From Candidatus Nitrotoga sp. SPKER (GTDB taxonomy: Bacteria > Pseudomonadota > Gammaproteobacteria > Burkholderiales > Gallionellaceae): 64,000 nt of DNA. Positions 38,393-46,611 of the stretch are shown here, piece after piece. The notes beneath the pieces are model-generated. The model saw only the letters and a program-made list of their open reading frames with translations. It had not been told where the DNA came from and ran no database searches. Position numbers and translations under genes: made by a program. Within the stretch, counting starts at the first letter, position 1, and the number at the start of each line of letters is the position of its first letter. The stretch covers positions 50,317 through 114,316 of the forward strand of contig QFXG01000012.1 of the NCBI GenBank assembly GCA_003402285.1, given 5' to 3'.

Positions 38393-39977
38393 TTCGCTTG
38401 CTCCTCGATATGGATTTCTTCGGCTTCTTAGTATGCTGAGCTTTCTCCGCTTTGATGCGCGCCAGCAGCGCGGCAGCGGGTTCGTCGTTGGCATCCTGGG
38501 CTACGAGCTGGCCGGAGAAGGCTTTCTTCAGGATGGATTGGCGCAGGGCTTCGGCTTGTTGTAGAGAGGTGGTGAGGGTTAGTTCAAGTTGGTCGATCAC
38601 TGACATCTTGTCATCGACGATTCTGATTACCTCCTCTTGCTCTTCGATAGAGCAAATCGCCAATACAATATTAACCATACGAGTCAGCCCTAAATCCTGA
38701 TTACCGACACCATGCGTATATTTTTGTGATTGCGAGTAGCAGAAGGAAGAATTCAGAGCATGCTGTAGATAAAATGGCTTTACGACGGGGGTTAATTTTA
38801 AAACGGCAACATGTACCCAAACATTGAAATCCACGCTGAAGGTGTTCACGCGGGCAATTCCGGTAGTCCCACCTTTCGTGTATAGAACATCGCCGATCTC
38901 AGGTTTGCAACGTTTGCTGAGTTCTTCGTGCAATTCTCTGGAAATGTGTTTTGCTTTATCAAAATCCACTCCATCCGGGCGAATATTCCCACCAGAAATA
39001 AATGGAATTCCTTTCTCCACATATTTGGGGCTGAAATGCGGACCATCTTTTACTGACCATGTGAGTTCTCCAAGCTTAACCCACCCCCACCCCTCCGGCA
39101 ATTCAGGCAATTTCGCCAGTTCTTCAGCGGTGAGGGGCGGCAGGGGTTTCGGGGCTTTGGGTTTGCTGCCGCCGGTAGTTTGCCATTGCTGGAGTTGTTG
39201 CTGGTAGCGTTGCTCGCGCTCGGTCTGGATGCGCGCCAGCAGGGCGGCGGCGGTTTCCAGGGGTTGGTCATCCAAGCCACACAATTCGTCACCCCCGCGA
39301 AGGCGGGGGTTTAGTTTTTGATCTGAATGGATTCCCGCCTGCGCGGGAATGACGGTATGCGCAGAGTTGGCGCGTCGCTCTTCGCGCCACTGCGCAGTGA
39401 GTTTGCCTTCGAACGCGTGCTTCAGCAGTGCTTGCCGATACATCTTGAGCTGCTCGCGGGCGGTGTTCAGGTTTTCGATGCCCTTGTCCAGTTCGGAAAA
39501 CAGCTCCTCGATTTTGGCGACAATGCGGTGTTGTTCTGCCAGAGGAGCAAGATTTATAGGTATCTGCCGCATGGCAGATTGAGTTAGTTTTAATCGAGTC
39601 GTACCGTTGGCATAGCCTCGGTAATCTGTTTGGTTGAGTGCGAACAAAAGATAACGATTTGAGCAAAGCCCTTCATTTCCTTTGAGCACATGGGCATGAT
39701 TGTTCACCCAACACTTTCCAGATACCAGATAGGCTTTTTCTTTTGACCAGTCGAAGAAAGGCGCACCATCTTCACCAAGAAGAATGTACTCACCGTCTTG
39801 GCGATAATCATCAATCCACCCAACCTGCCCTGTTGCGCCGAAGTATGGATATGGGCCGTGTCGTTTAGCACGCTCTGAGGAATTTACCGGCTCTCGAAGA
39901 TTGTCGTGAATCTCTGCTACATCTTCCAAGGTTAGGTGCACCCAACCAGTTGGCAAATTTCTTCTCGCTAACTTCAC
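38385..39977 (-). CDS. hsdS: Type I restriction-modification specificity subunit
   Basis: 530 residues from GTG 39977. Two target-recognition halves are visible: residues ~1-150 (LPTGWVHLTLEDVAEI ... QIPINLAPLAEQHRIV) and ~290-440 (LPEGWGWVKLGEL ... ICSIEEQEEVIRIV). Each is followed by a conserved helix (IEELFSELDKGIENLNTAREQLK and KMSVIDQLELTLTTSLQQ). Each half recognises part of a bipartite DNA site. Between them, about residues 207-235 (AHTVIPAQAGIHSDQKL...) are encoded by a palindromic repeat that keeps the frame. The gene overlaps rhuM. A poly-C tract of ten lies about 80-90 bases upstream on its coding strand. Confidence 0.9.
   Translation of the reverse strand: MKLARRNLPTGWVHLTLEDVAEIHDNLREPVNSSERAKRHGPYPYFGATGQVGWIDDYRQDGEYILLGEDGAPFFDWSKEKAYLVSGKCWVNNHAHVLKGNEGLCSNRYLLFALNQTDYRGYANGTTRLKLTQSAMRQIPINLAPLAEQHRIVAKIEELFSELDKGIENLNTAREQLKMYRQALLKHAFEGKLTAQWREERRANSAHTVIPAQAGIHSDQKLNPRLRGGDELCGLDDQPLETAAALLARIQTEREQRYQQQLQQWQTTGGSKPKAPKPLPPLTAEELAKLPELPEGWGWVKLGELTWSVKDGPHFSPKYVEKGIPFISGGNIRPDGVDFDKAKHISRELHEELSKRCKPEIGDVLYTKGGTTGIARVNTFSVDFNVWVHVAVLKLTPVVKPFYLQHALNSSFCYSQSQKYTHGVGNQDLGLTRMVNIVLAICSIEEQEEVIRIVDDKMSVIDQLELTLTTSLQQAEALRQSILKKAFSGQLVAQDANDEPAAALLARIKAEKAQHTKKPKKSISRSKRNE
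39288..39353. repeat. dRS3-like palindromic repeat inserted in hsdS
   Basis: Two palindromes: one around CCCCCGCGAAGGCGGGGG (39291-39309) and ATTCCCGCCTGCGCGGGAAT (39331-39350), 21 bases apart. The second fits exactly the ATTCCC-N8-GGGAAT form known as dRS3 in Neisseria and seen widely in beta- and gammaproteobacteria. Read on the hsdS strand it yields the familiar VIPAQAGI peptide. It occupies the linker between recognition domains and leaves the frame open. Confidence 0.8.
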
Positions 39978-40019
39978 CCCGCCACCCCATCATTCCAGCA
40001 GCGTAAGACTGCACTATGG

Positions 40020-40129
40020 TAAATCCCCCCTAGCCCCCCTTTTGCAAAGGGGGGGATGGGGGGGGGGAGGGCGGATGCTGCACTGGTTGTCTTCCCCCTT
40101 TGTGAAAGGGGGAGTGAGGGGGATTTTTT
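40020..40129. repeat. Left inverted-repeat element flanking the DUF559 gene
   Basis: The segment runs from AAATCCCCCC (40021) to GGGGGATTTTTT (40121-40129). The inner 56 bases (40074-40129) match the element on the other side of the DUF559 gene in inverted orientation at about 46 of 54 positions by eye. The outer part (40021-40055) is another copy of the TCCCCC...TTTTGCAAAGGGGG unit, so the left element is itself a long imperfect palindrome, MITE-like. It includes G7 (40049-40055) and G10 (40058-40067) tracts. Confidence 0.75.
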
Positions 40130-40488
40130 CATTTCCGCTCCCTCACCTTCTCGTCAATCACCGCCAGCACCGCATCGGTCTCCAATAGAACCTGGCGGTT
40201 ATCAAACCGCAATACGAGCAAGCCAATATTCGTCAGTGCAATATCGCGTACTTGATCTTTGGTTTGATTCTCGGTTTCAAAATGTTGGCTGCCGTCGAGT
40301 TCAATCACCAGCTTGGCGGCGGGGCAATAAAAATCCACGATAAATGAGAGCAATGGCTTTTGCCGATAAAACTGCACGCCCTGTATTTGTTTACGGCGCA
40401 GCCGATACCATAGTGCTTGCTCGGCATCAGTCATATTGGCCCGGAGTAAGCGGGAGTTTTCTTTTAAAGTTGGGTTGTATTGTTCCAT
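40129..40488 (-). CDS. DUF559 endonuclease-like protein in an inverted-repeat cassette
   Basis: 119 residues from the ATG at 40488; a longer frame would translate the flanking repeat. Visible family features are LRANMTDAEQALWYRLRRKQ, GVQFYRQKPLLSFIVDFYCP and KLVIELDGSQHF, which give the PD-(D/E)xK / Vsr-like core with FIVDF-Asp and ELDG-Glu/Asp as likely metal ligands, then LRFDNRQVL. DUF559 proteins are predicted nucleases related to very-short-patch repair endonucleases, with unproven function. The gene begins and ends exactly at two inverted repeats between hsdR and hsdS, suggesting it moved in as a unit. Confidence 0.8.
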   Translation of the reverse strand: MEQYNPTLKENSRLLRANMTDAEQALWYRLRRKQIQGVQFYRQKPLLSFIVDFYCPAAKLVIELDGSQHFETENQTKDQVRDIALTNIGLLVLRFDNRQVLLETDAVLAVIDEKVRERK

Positions 40489-40542
40489 TAAATCCCCCTC
40501 GATCCCCCTTTTGTAAAGGGGGAAGACAGCCAGTGCAGTATC
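40489..40542. repeat. Right inverted-repeat element flanking the DUF559 gene
   Basis: It starts at the base after the DUF559 start codon (TAAATCCCCCTCGATCCCCC...) and ends with CCAGTGCAGTATC. The reverse complement aligns along its full 54 bases with 40074-40129, including the non-G-rich end CTGCACTGG/TTGTCTTCCCCC. The element overlaps the ribosome-binding region of the DUF559 gene, so repeat and gene expression are physically linked. Confidence 0.75.
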
Positions 40543-40592
40543 TATCCAGCTGCTAGGTTTATTCTCTACTTTGAAAAGAGCTAAGGGATTTC

Positions 40593-43373
40593 TCACGCCA
40601 CCAATATTTCATTCAATTCGGCTAGCAGAGTATCCATCTTTGCACCAAACAACTGGTGCATTTTGCCCAGCCCGCCTTGACCGTCGAACGGTGCCATTTC
40701 CAGGTCGTCGCGTTCCATGTGGATGGAGACGGCGACGTGGTCGCGGATCATGCGCAGCCAGTTCATTTGTTCTTCGTTGAATTTCTCACCGCCGCCGCTG
40801 TGGTGCTTGAGCACCCAGTTCTGGAAGTTGCGGCGCACGAGGGCATCGTAGTTGGTGAGGGTTGCATCCAGCCCGCACACGCGGCGGATAAGGGCGACCA
40901 GCGCGGTGAGTTCGTTGATGGGCTGGCCTTTGTAATCGTCGAGCTGGGCGTAAGCCTGCCACACGCGCACCGGCGCGAGTTTTGGTTTGTCGGTCTTGAG
41001 CTTGTCCAGCACCTGGCGAATCATGGCGTAGGTGATTTCGCGTCTGCGCTGCGGCTGGTCGAAGAAGATGGCGAGTGCGGTGATGTTGTCGCGGTGGGCT
41101 TTGAGGTAGTCGGCGAATTCGTCGGTGAGGGCTTGCGCATTGCTGGCGGCTTCTTTGTCCCATTCGGCGCGCAGCACCACATCCAAATTATCGTGGTCTA
41201 TGGTTTGTTCCTTGTCGCGACGGATGCTGTCGATCAATTCAATCAGTTCGCCGTTGAGCGCTTGCGACACTTCGCCTACCAGTTGCTGTTGCGCCTGTTC
41301 GCGCAGGGCATCGCCGGGATCGGTGCCGATGGGTTGCTTTGCCAATTGCAGCGCGCGGGCTTCGATGTTGTCGGCATCAATCGCGCCGAACAGCTTACTC
41401 ACCAGTTGATTCAGTTCCAGGCCGCCAGCGGCTTCACGGATGCGGCGTTGTTCGTCCACATCCAGTTGTTTGTTGAGTCGCGCCAAGCGTCCGGCCAGTG
41501 AGCTCACGGTGTCTTCGTCAGTTGCGCCCATCATCACAAACATCGCCAAGTCTTTCAGCGGTACGGTGGGTTTGGTGATGAGCGGTTGGCTGGCGGTTTT
41601 GAGCGATTTGGTTACGCCGATGGCATCGACGATGACGTAATGGGTTTTGGCGCTGGTGGCGGAGGGGGTGACTTTTTTCAGGTCGTCCATGTCCAGAGTG
41701 CGCGTGCCCCGTCCTTTCATTTGCTCGAAGTAGTTGCGGCTCTTCACGTCACGCATGAACAGCAGGCATTCCAGTGGCTTCACGTCGGTGCCGGTGGCGA
41801 TCATGTCCACGGTGACGGCGATGCGCGGGTAATACTCGTTGCGAAATTGCTGCAATACGGACTTGGGGTCTTCGTCGATCTTGTAGGTGAGCTTTTTGCA
41901 GAAGGCGTTACCCTCGCCGAATTCCTCGCGCACGGTCTGGATGATGTCGTCGGCGTGGCTATCGGTCTTGGCAAAGATCAGGGTCTTGGGTACTTCAGTG
42001 CGTCCGGGGAAAATTTCTGGCAGCTTGTCGCGAAAGGTGCGGATGACGGTGCGGATCTGGTCGGGGTTAACGATGTTGCGGTCGAGCTGGGTGGCGGAGT
42101 AGGTTTCGTCTTCGTCCTGTAATTCCCAGCGCTTCTTGCGCGTGAGTTTTTCGCGACGCTCGATTTGCTGTTTCGCGCTGATCTGCGCGCCCTGTTTGGT
42201 GACCTGTGTTTCGATCACATACACCTCGTTGCCCACGTTCACGCCATCGGCCACGGCTTTTTCGTGGCTGTAGTCGCTGACCACGTTTTTCTTGAAGAAG
42301 CCGTAGGTGCGGCTGTCCGGCGTGGCGGTGAGGCCGATCAGGCTGGCATCGAAATAGTCGATCACTTGTTGCCAAAGGTTGTAGATGGAACGGTGACATT
42401 CGTCGATGAATATGAAGTCGAAAAACTCCGGTGGAATTTTTTCGGTATAGGCGACGGGCAGGGGCTCCTTGCCCAGTTTGAGTTCTGCGGGGTTGATCTC
42501 TTCGGTGGCTTCGTCCAGCTCCGTGCCCTTGAGGAGGGAATACAGGCGCTGGATGGTGCAGATGCAGACCTGGCTGTCCTTGGCGACGTAGGAACTCTTG
42601 AGGCGTTGCACGTTGTACAGCTCGGTGAATTTGCGGTTATCGTCGAGCGGCGTGTAAGACATCATTTCTTGTTCGGCTTGTTCGCCGAGGTTTTTGGTGT
42701 CCAGCAGAAACAGAATACGCTTCGCGCCCGCATATTTGAGCAGGCGATAGATGGAGGTGATGGCCGTATAGGTCTTGCCCGCGCCGGTTGCCATCTGGAT
42801 CAGCGCGCGCGGATAGTCGGCCTTGAAAGATTCCTCCAGATTGGTGATCGCTGTTTCCTGGCAATCGCGCAGTTTCAATTCTTTGGCGGGTACGTGATTT
42901 TGGTTTAGCGGCGGGATGTGGTGTAGTCGCTCGCGCAAGCTGGCGCTTTGTAAGAGCCATTCCTTCATGGTTTCGGGGCGATGGAAATTAAACACCTCGC
43001 GTGAACGCGGCTTAGGGTCGCGTGCATCGGTGAAGCGGGTGATGATGCCAGTGCTTTCGTAGAGGAATGGCAGCGATTCTTTGTTGTTGACCCACTTCAG
43101 TTTGGCGGCGGCATAGCCTTCGGTTTGCTGTTCCACCTCGGTTATTTTGTGCCCAAGTTCTTTCTTTTTAGCCTCAATTACGCCCACGGCTTTTTTGTCC
43201 ACGAACAGCACATAGTCAGCTGGGCCAATGTCGGTGAAATACTCTCGCACCGCTTGGCCCAATCCAACACTCAAGTCAATTTTTTTTGCCGACTGAACAA
43301 CCCAGCCCGCCTGCTTAAGCAGCGCATCGATAGTGTCGCGGGCTTTTTGTTCGGGGTTTTGATTTTCAGTCAT
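40593..43373 (-). CDS. hsdR: Type I restriction endonuclease, HsdR subunit
   Basis: 926 residues from ATG 43373 (MTENQNPEQKARDTID). The N-terminal nuclease domain has DYVLFVDKKAVGVIEAKKK (PD-ExK type, to about residue 71). The SF2 motor follows: Walker A ATGAGKT (195-201), DECH in FIDECHRSIYN, GLTATPDSRTYGFF, TLIFAKTDSHADDI and MKGRGTRTL. The C-terminal region is of the EcoEI-R type. It translocates and cuts unmodified DNA together with HsdM and HsdS. It is first in the leftward locus (hsdR, DUF559, hsdS, rhuM, hsdM). With hsdM frameshifted, active HsdR alone should be harmless because cleavage needs the methyltransferase core. Confidence 0.95.
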   Translation of the reverse strand: MTENQNPEQKARDTIDALLKQAGWVVQSAKKIDLSVGLGQAVREYFTDIGPADYVLFVDKKAVGVIEAKKKELGHKITEVEQQTEGYAAAKLKWVNNKESLPFLYESTGIITRFTDARDPKPRSREVFNFHRPETMKEWLLQSASLRERLHHIPPLNQNHVPAKELKLRDCQETAITNLEESFKADYPRALIQMATGAGKTYTAITSIYRLLKYAGAKRILFLLDTKNLGEQAEQEMMSYTPLDDNRKFTELYNVQRLKSSYVAKDSQVCICTIQRLYSLLKGTELDEATEEINPAELKLGKEPLPVAYTEKIPPEFFDFIFIDECHRSIYNLWQQVIDYFDASLIGLTATPDSRTYGFFKKNVVSDYSHEKAVADGVNVGNEVYVIETQVTKQGAQISAKQQIERREKLTRKKRWELQDEDETYSATQLDRNIVNPDQIRTVIRTFRDKLPEIFPGRTEVPKTLIFAKTDSHADDIIQTVREEFGEGNAFCKKLTYKIDEDPKSVLQQFRNEYYPRIAVTVDMIATGTDVKPLECLLFMRDVKSRNYFEQMKGRGTRTLDMDDLKKVTPSATSAKTHYVIVDAIGVTKSLKTASQPLITKPTVPLKDLAMFVMMGATDEDTVSSLAGRLARLNKQLDVDEQRRIREAAGGLELNQLVSKLFGAIDADNIEARALQLAKQPIGTDPGDALREQAQQQLVGEVSQALNGELIELIDSIRRDKEQTIDHDNLDVVLRAEWDKEAASNAQALTDEFADYLKAHRDNITALAIFFDQPQRRREITYAMIRQVLDKLKTDKPKLAPVRVWQAYAQLDDYKGQPINELTALVALIRRVCGLDATLTNYDALVRRNFQNWVLKHHSGGGEKFNEEQMNWLRMIRDHVAVSIHMERDDLEMAPFDGQGGLGKMHQLFGAKMDTLLAELNEILVA

Positions 43374-43622
43374 TACAATGACCAATTGAGGCAACGTTAT
43401 GAGAAATTGTATTCATCTTGAGGGATAGAAATCGGCTATATCAGATATTTGCGTCCCTCGTACATTTATTGGAAAACAAAAAGATAGCTTTGCTGTAGCG
43501 CTCACCGTTGCTAAGCAATCTCGTATGCCAATTTGAAGGGTTTGTGGATCCGATCGTTGGTTTCGTCGTGTAAATTATTTTGCGCGACGAAGAGAATGGT
43601 CGCCGTTTAAACCGTTATCGCT

Positions 43623-43868
43623 TTATTTAGTTTGCTGCTCCACATTTTGTTTTAAATCTTCAGTGTTTTTTATCCCGGCTTGACCTGCTTTTTTAGCCTG
43701 TTCAAGCTCTGTATGTTGCTGCTGGAACAAATTGATGGGCTCAGTCTTGGGCAGGGGTGGTTTTGAAGGTTTTTCGTCACAAGCGGTGATGGCCAGAATT
43801 GCAGCGCCCAAAGTGCTGATCAGTGTCAGTTTTCTGATTTTCTGAAATGTGTTTACGATTGATCCCAT
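43623..43868 (-). CDS. Small lipoprotein, function unknown
   Basis: 81 residues. A hydrophobic signal (TLISTLGAAILAITAC) ends in a lipobox-like LAITAC, so the mature protein would begin at Cys and be about 50 residues, charged and Gln/Lys-rich (FQQQHTELEQAKKAGQAGIKNTEDLKQN). A GGAGGTGCC ribosome site precedes the ATG. It follows the DUF4124 gene by 16 bases and is probably co-transcribed. A periplasm-facing coiled-coil tether is possible; no family was recognised. About 250 bases without a gene separate it from hsdR. Confidence 0.65.
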   Translation of the reverse strand: MGSIVNTFQKIRKLTLISTLGAAILAITACDEKPSKPPLPKTEPINLFQQQHTELEQAKKAGQAGIKNTEDLKQNVEQQTK

Positions 43869-43884
43869 GGCACCTCCGATTTTG

Positions 43885-44421
43885 CTAATGTTGGATTGCA
43901 GTTTTCTCAGGCTTGGTTGTTAATGGGGTTGCAGGTTGTTGTGGTTGATTGGATGGCGTTTGCGGGTAACCTGCCGTATCCAGTGCTCCACCCCATTGTT
44001 CAGCCTGAAAACCCTTGAACCAGGCTTTTCCCACTGCGAGTGTCGGTACGCTCTCACCACCAGATAAATGTTTGAAAGCAGCGAGATCTTCTTTTGTACG
44101 CAAGGTATTTTCAGTAAATGGAATACCACGCGTATTAAGAAATTGACGTGCCTGTTTGCAAGGATCGCCACAATTCTCGGCTATATATAGTGTGACGGGA
44201 AAGTTTTGTTTGGCACGACGGGCGGCATAAGGTAAATCATTTGCATCGGTTGTTGGGGCAGCGCCAAATTTCTTTTTTTCAACTTTTGCCGCATCCGCCG
44301 CCGGGGCGTCGCCGTAGTGTACCTTGCCGGATTTATCCACCCAACGGTACAGCCCCCCATCTGCCTGCGCACTACCGCACGTTAGCGCGATTAATCCTGC
44401 CCATACAAAATGTTTTTTCAT
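43885..44421 (-). CDS. Periplasmic DUF4124 protein with glutaredoxin-like domain
   Basis: 178 residues from ATG 44421 (MKKHFVW), chosen because a signal peptide follows at once (AGLIALTCGSAQA, cleavage before DGG); an upstream start would spoil it. Residues ~20-60 are DUF4124 (GLYRWVDKSGKVHYGDAPA). Residues ~80-150 are thioredoxin/glutaredoxin-like: VTLYIAENCGDPCKQARQFLNTRGI, with C-x-x-x-C rather than the usual C-x-x-C, then GGESVPTLAVG with the cis-Pro and FKGF. The tail is Pro/Gln-rich. A periplasmic thiol role is likely, but the odd Cys spacing leaves the reaction open. Confidence 0.75.
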   Translation of the reverse strand: MKKHFVWAGLIALTCGSAQADGGLYRWVDKSGKVHYGDAPAADAAKVEKKKFGAAPTTDANDLPYAARRAKQNFPVTLYIAENCGDPCKQARQFLNTRGIPFTENTLRTKEDLAAFKHLSGGESVPTLAVGKAWFKGFQAEQWGGALDTAGYPQTPSNQPQQPATPLTTKPEKTAIQH

Positions 44422-44447
44422 ATTGCCCCTTAAAACCGAACACAAAC

Positions 44448-46508
44448 TTAACTTGTTGCTACCAAGCCGCTGTGCCGCAATAGCGCATCAATTGACGGTT
44501 CACGACCTCGAAATGCTACAAAAGATTGCATTGCATCGCGGCTGCCCCCTACCGCCAGTATTTCTTCGCGGAAGCGCAGGCCTGTCGCCAGGTTGAGTAC
44601 GCCACTTTCCTCAAATAGGCTATATGCATCAGCAGACAGAACTTCTGCCCATTTGTAGCTGTAATAGCCAGCCGCATAGCCACCGGCAAAAATGTGCGAA
44701 AAGCTATTTGGGAACCGGTTGAATGCGGGTGGTATAAGTACCGCCACCTTGTTACGCACTTCGTCCAGCAATTGCTGGATAGTCTTCGTGCCTTCTGGGT
44801 CGAAGTCGCTATGTAATCGCATGTCGAACAAAGAAAACTCTATCTGACGCAAGGTTTGCAAACCATTCTGGAAGTTTTTCGCCGCCTGCATTTTATCGAA
44901 TAATGCGCGCGGCAATTTTTGCCCTGTATCTACATGCCTAGTCAAGTCTTGCAGTACATTCCACTCCCAGCAGAAGTTTTCCATAAACTGGCTGGGCAAT
45001 TCTACTGCGTCCCATTCCACACCGTTGATGCCGGACACACCGAGATCTTCCACTTGCGTTAGCAAATGGTGCAGGCCATGACCGAATTCATGAAACAAGG
45101 TGATGACTTCATCATGTGTGAAGAGCGCGCGTTTGTCTCCTACTGGTGCAGCAAAATTGCAATTGAGGTAGGCAACTGGCGTTTGGATGCCAGCTGCAAT
45201 ACGGCGACGTGTAATGGCATCATCCATCCACGCGCCGCCGCGTTTGCTGCTGCGCGCATACAAATCGAGATAAAACTGGCCCACTATCTTGCCATCACTG
45301 TCCAGAATATCGTAAAAACTGACTGTTGAATGCCAGAGTGGCGTTGGCGCAGAACGGACGGTTAAGCCGTATAACGTTTCTACCAACTTGAACATGCCAT
45401 CCAGCACCCTATCTTCGGGGAAATACTGCTTTACTTCCTGCTCGGAAAAAGCATAGCGCTGTTGGCGTAAATGTTCACTGGCGTAGCTGACATCCCATGC
45501 CTGAATATCGGTTATGTGGAGTTGCGTGCGGGCAAATTCACGCAATTCTGCCAGATCCTGTTCGGCGAAAGGTCGTGCGCGTTCCGCTAATTCACTTAAA
45601 AAATCCTGCACCTGTTGTGGTGTGCTCGCCATCTTGGTTGCCAGCGATAACTCTGCAAAATTGGAAAATCCCAGCAGATGCGCTTCTTCGCCGCGCAGTT
45701 TTAGAATTTGTTTCATCAATGGTGTGTTATCCCATTCCGGCTTGGTTTGATCTTCGGTTGAGGCACTCGATGAAAGCTCGCTGGCGCGGGTGCTGTTGGC
45801 AGTGTACATGCGCTGGCGTAGCGCACGGTTATCCGCATATTGCATGAGCGGGCCATAAGAAGGAGCTTTCAAGGTGAACAACCATCCCGTTTTGCCGTCC
45901 TCGTGCGCTGCTTCGGCAGCAACCTGGCGCTCGTCTGCTGGAATACCAGACAACTCTGCTTCGTCTTCAACCAGCCATGTGTAAGCGTTAGTGGCATCCA
46001 AAATATTATCGGAAAAACGCGAACACAAGGTGGAAAGCTCTTCCTGAATGGCAAGAAAGCGTATTTTTTGCGCTTCCGGTAATTCGGCCCCGCCGAGGCG
46101 AAAATCACGTAATTGGTTTTCAATAATTTTCTGGCGTGCGGTATTTAAAGCTGCAAATTCTGTGCTGGCGTGTACGGCTTTCACCTTCTGAAACAGTGCC
46201 AGATTTTGCGCTAGCTCGGCGTAGTACTGCGTAATCTTTGGCAGATTGGCGTTGTATACTTCGCGCAGTGGAGTCGAGTTCATCACTGCATTTAAGTGTG
46301 AAACCTGCCCCCATGATCGTGACAAACGCTCGTTTGCATCCGCTAACGGTTGTATGAAATTATCCCAAGTGGGGGGAGATACATCGGCTAATAATCGCTC
46401 GCTTAGTTCACGATTTTCAGTTAGAAGTTGATCAAGTGCCGGCGCAACGTGTTTAGAGCGGATTTCTTCAAAACGTGGCAAACCGGAAAAATAAAGTAAT
46501 GGGTTCAT
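44448..46508 (-). CDS. prlC: Oligopeptidase A (M3 metallopeptidase)
   Basis: 686 residues. The M3 zinc motif HEFGH is in LFHEFGHGLHHLL, followed by GINGVEWDAVELPSQFMENFCWE with the third zinc ligand Glu and SHIFAGGYAAGYYSYKWAEVLSADAY, which holds the substrate-binding His/Tyr residues. It is a cytosolic enzyme that degrades signal-peptide fragments and other short peptides. The N-terminal helical region is complete (MNPLLYFSGLPRFEEIRSKH). The DUF4124 gene is 26 bases downstream. Confidence 0.95.
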   Translation of the reverse strand: MNPLLYFSGLPRFEEIRSKHVAPALDQLLTENRELSERLLADVSPPTWDNFIQPLADANERLSRSWGQVSHLNAVMNSTPLREVYNANLPKITQYYAELAQNLALFQKVKAVHASTEFAALNTARQKIIENQLRDFRLGGAELPEAQKIRFLAIQEELSTLCSRFSDNILDATNAYTWLVEDEAELSGIPADERQVAAEAAHEDGKTGWLFTLKAPSYGPLMQYADNRALRQRMYTANSTRASELSSSASTEDQTKPEWDNTPLMKQILKLRGEEAHLLGFSNFAELSLATKMASTPQQVQDFLSELAERARPFAEQDLAELREFARTQLHITDIQAWDVSYASEHLRQQRYAFSEQEVKQYFPEDRVLDGMFKLVETLYGLTVRSAPTPLWHSTVSFYDILDSDGKIVGQFYLDLYARSSKRGGAWMDDAITRRRIAAGIQTPVAYLNCNFAAPVGDKRALFTHDEVITLFHEFGHGLHHLLTQVEDLGVSGINGVEWDAVELPSQFMENFCWEWNVLQDLTRHVDTGQKLPRALFDKMQAAKNFQNGLQTLRQIEFSLFDMRLHSDFDPEGTKTIQQLLDEVRNKVAVLIPPAFNRFPNSFSHIFAGGYAAGYYSYKWAEVLSADAYSLFEESGVLNLATGLRFREEILAVGGSRDAMQSFVAFRGREPSIDALLRHSGLVATS

Positions 46509-46611
46509 CTTAAAAATAATCTTTCATTTGTGTTTCATAATGGCCTGTTAACAGGCAGATTGAAGTATGGATCGTAGCAGATCTGCCATGAAGAAAGGTA
46601 ATTGCGCTAAC

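Noticed and set aside
40656..42908. Long plus-strand open frames (281, 178 and 247 codons) opposite hsdR
   Set aside because: They are mirror images of hsdR codon bias, Val/Phe/Asp-rich with no domain, and lie entirely inside a confidently identified gene.
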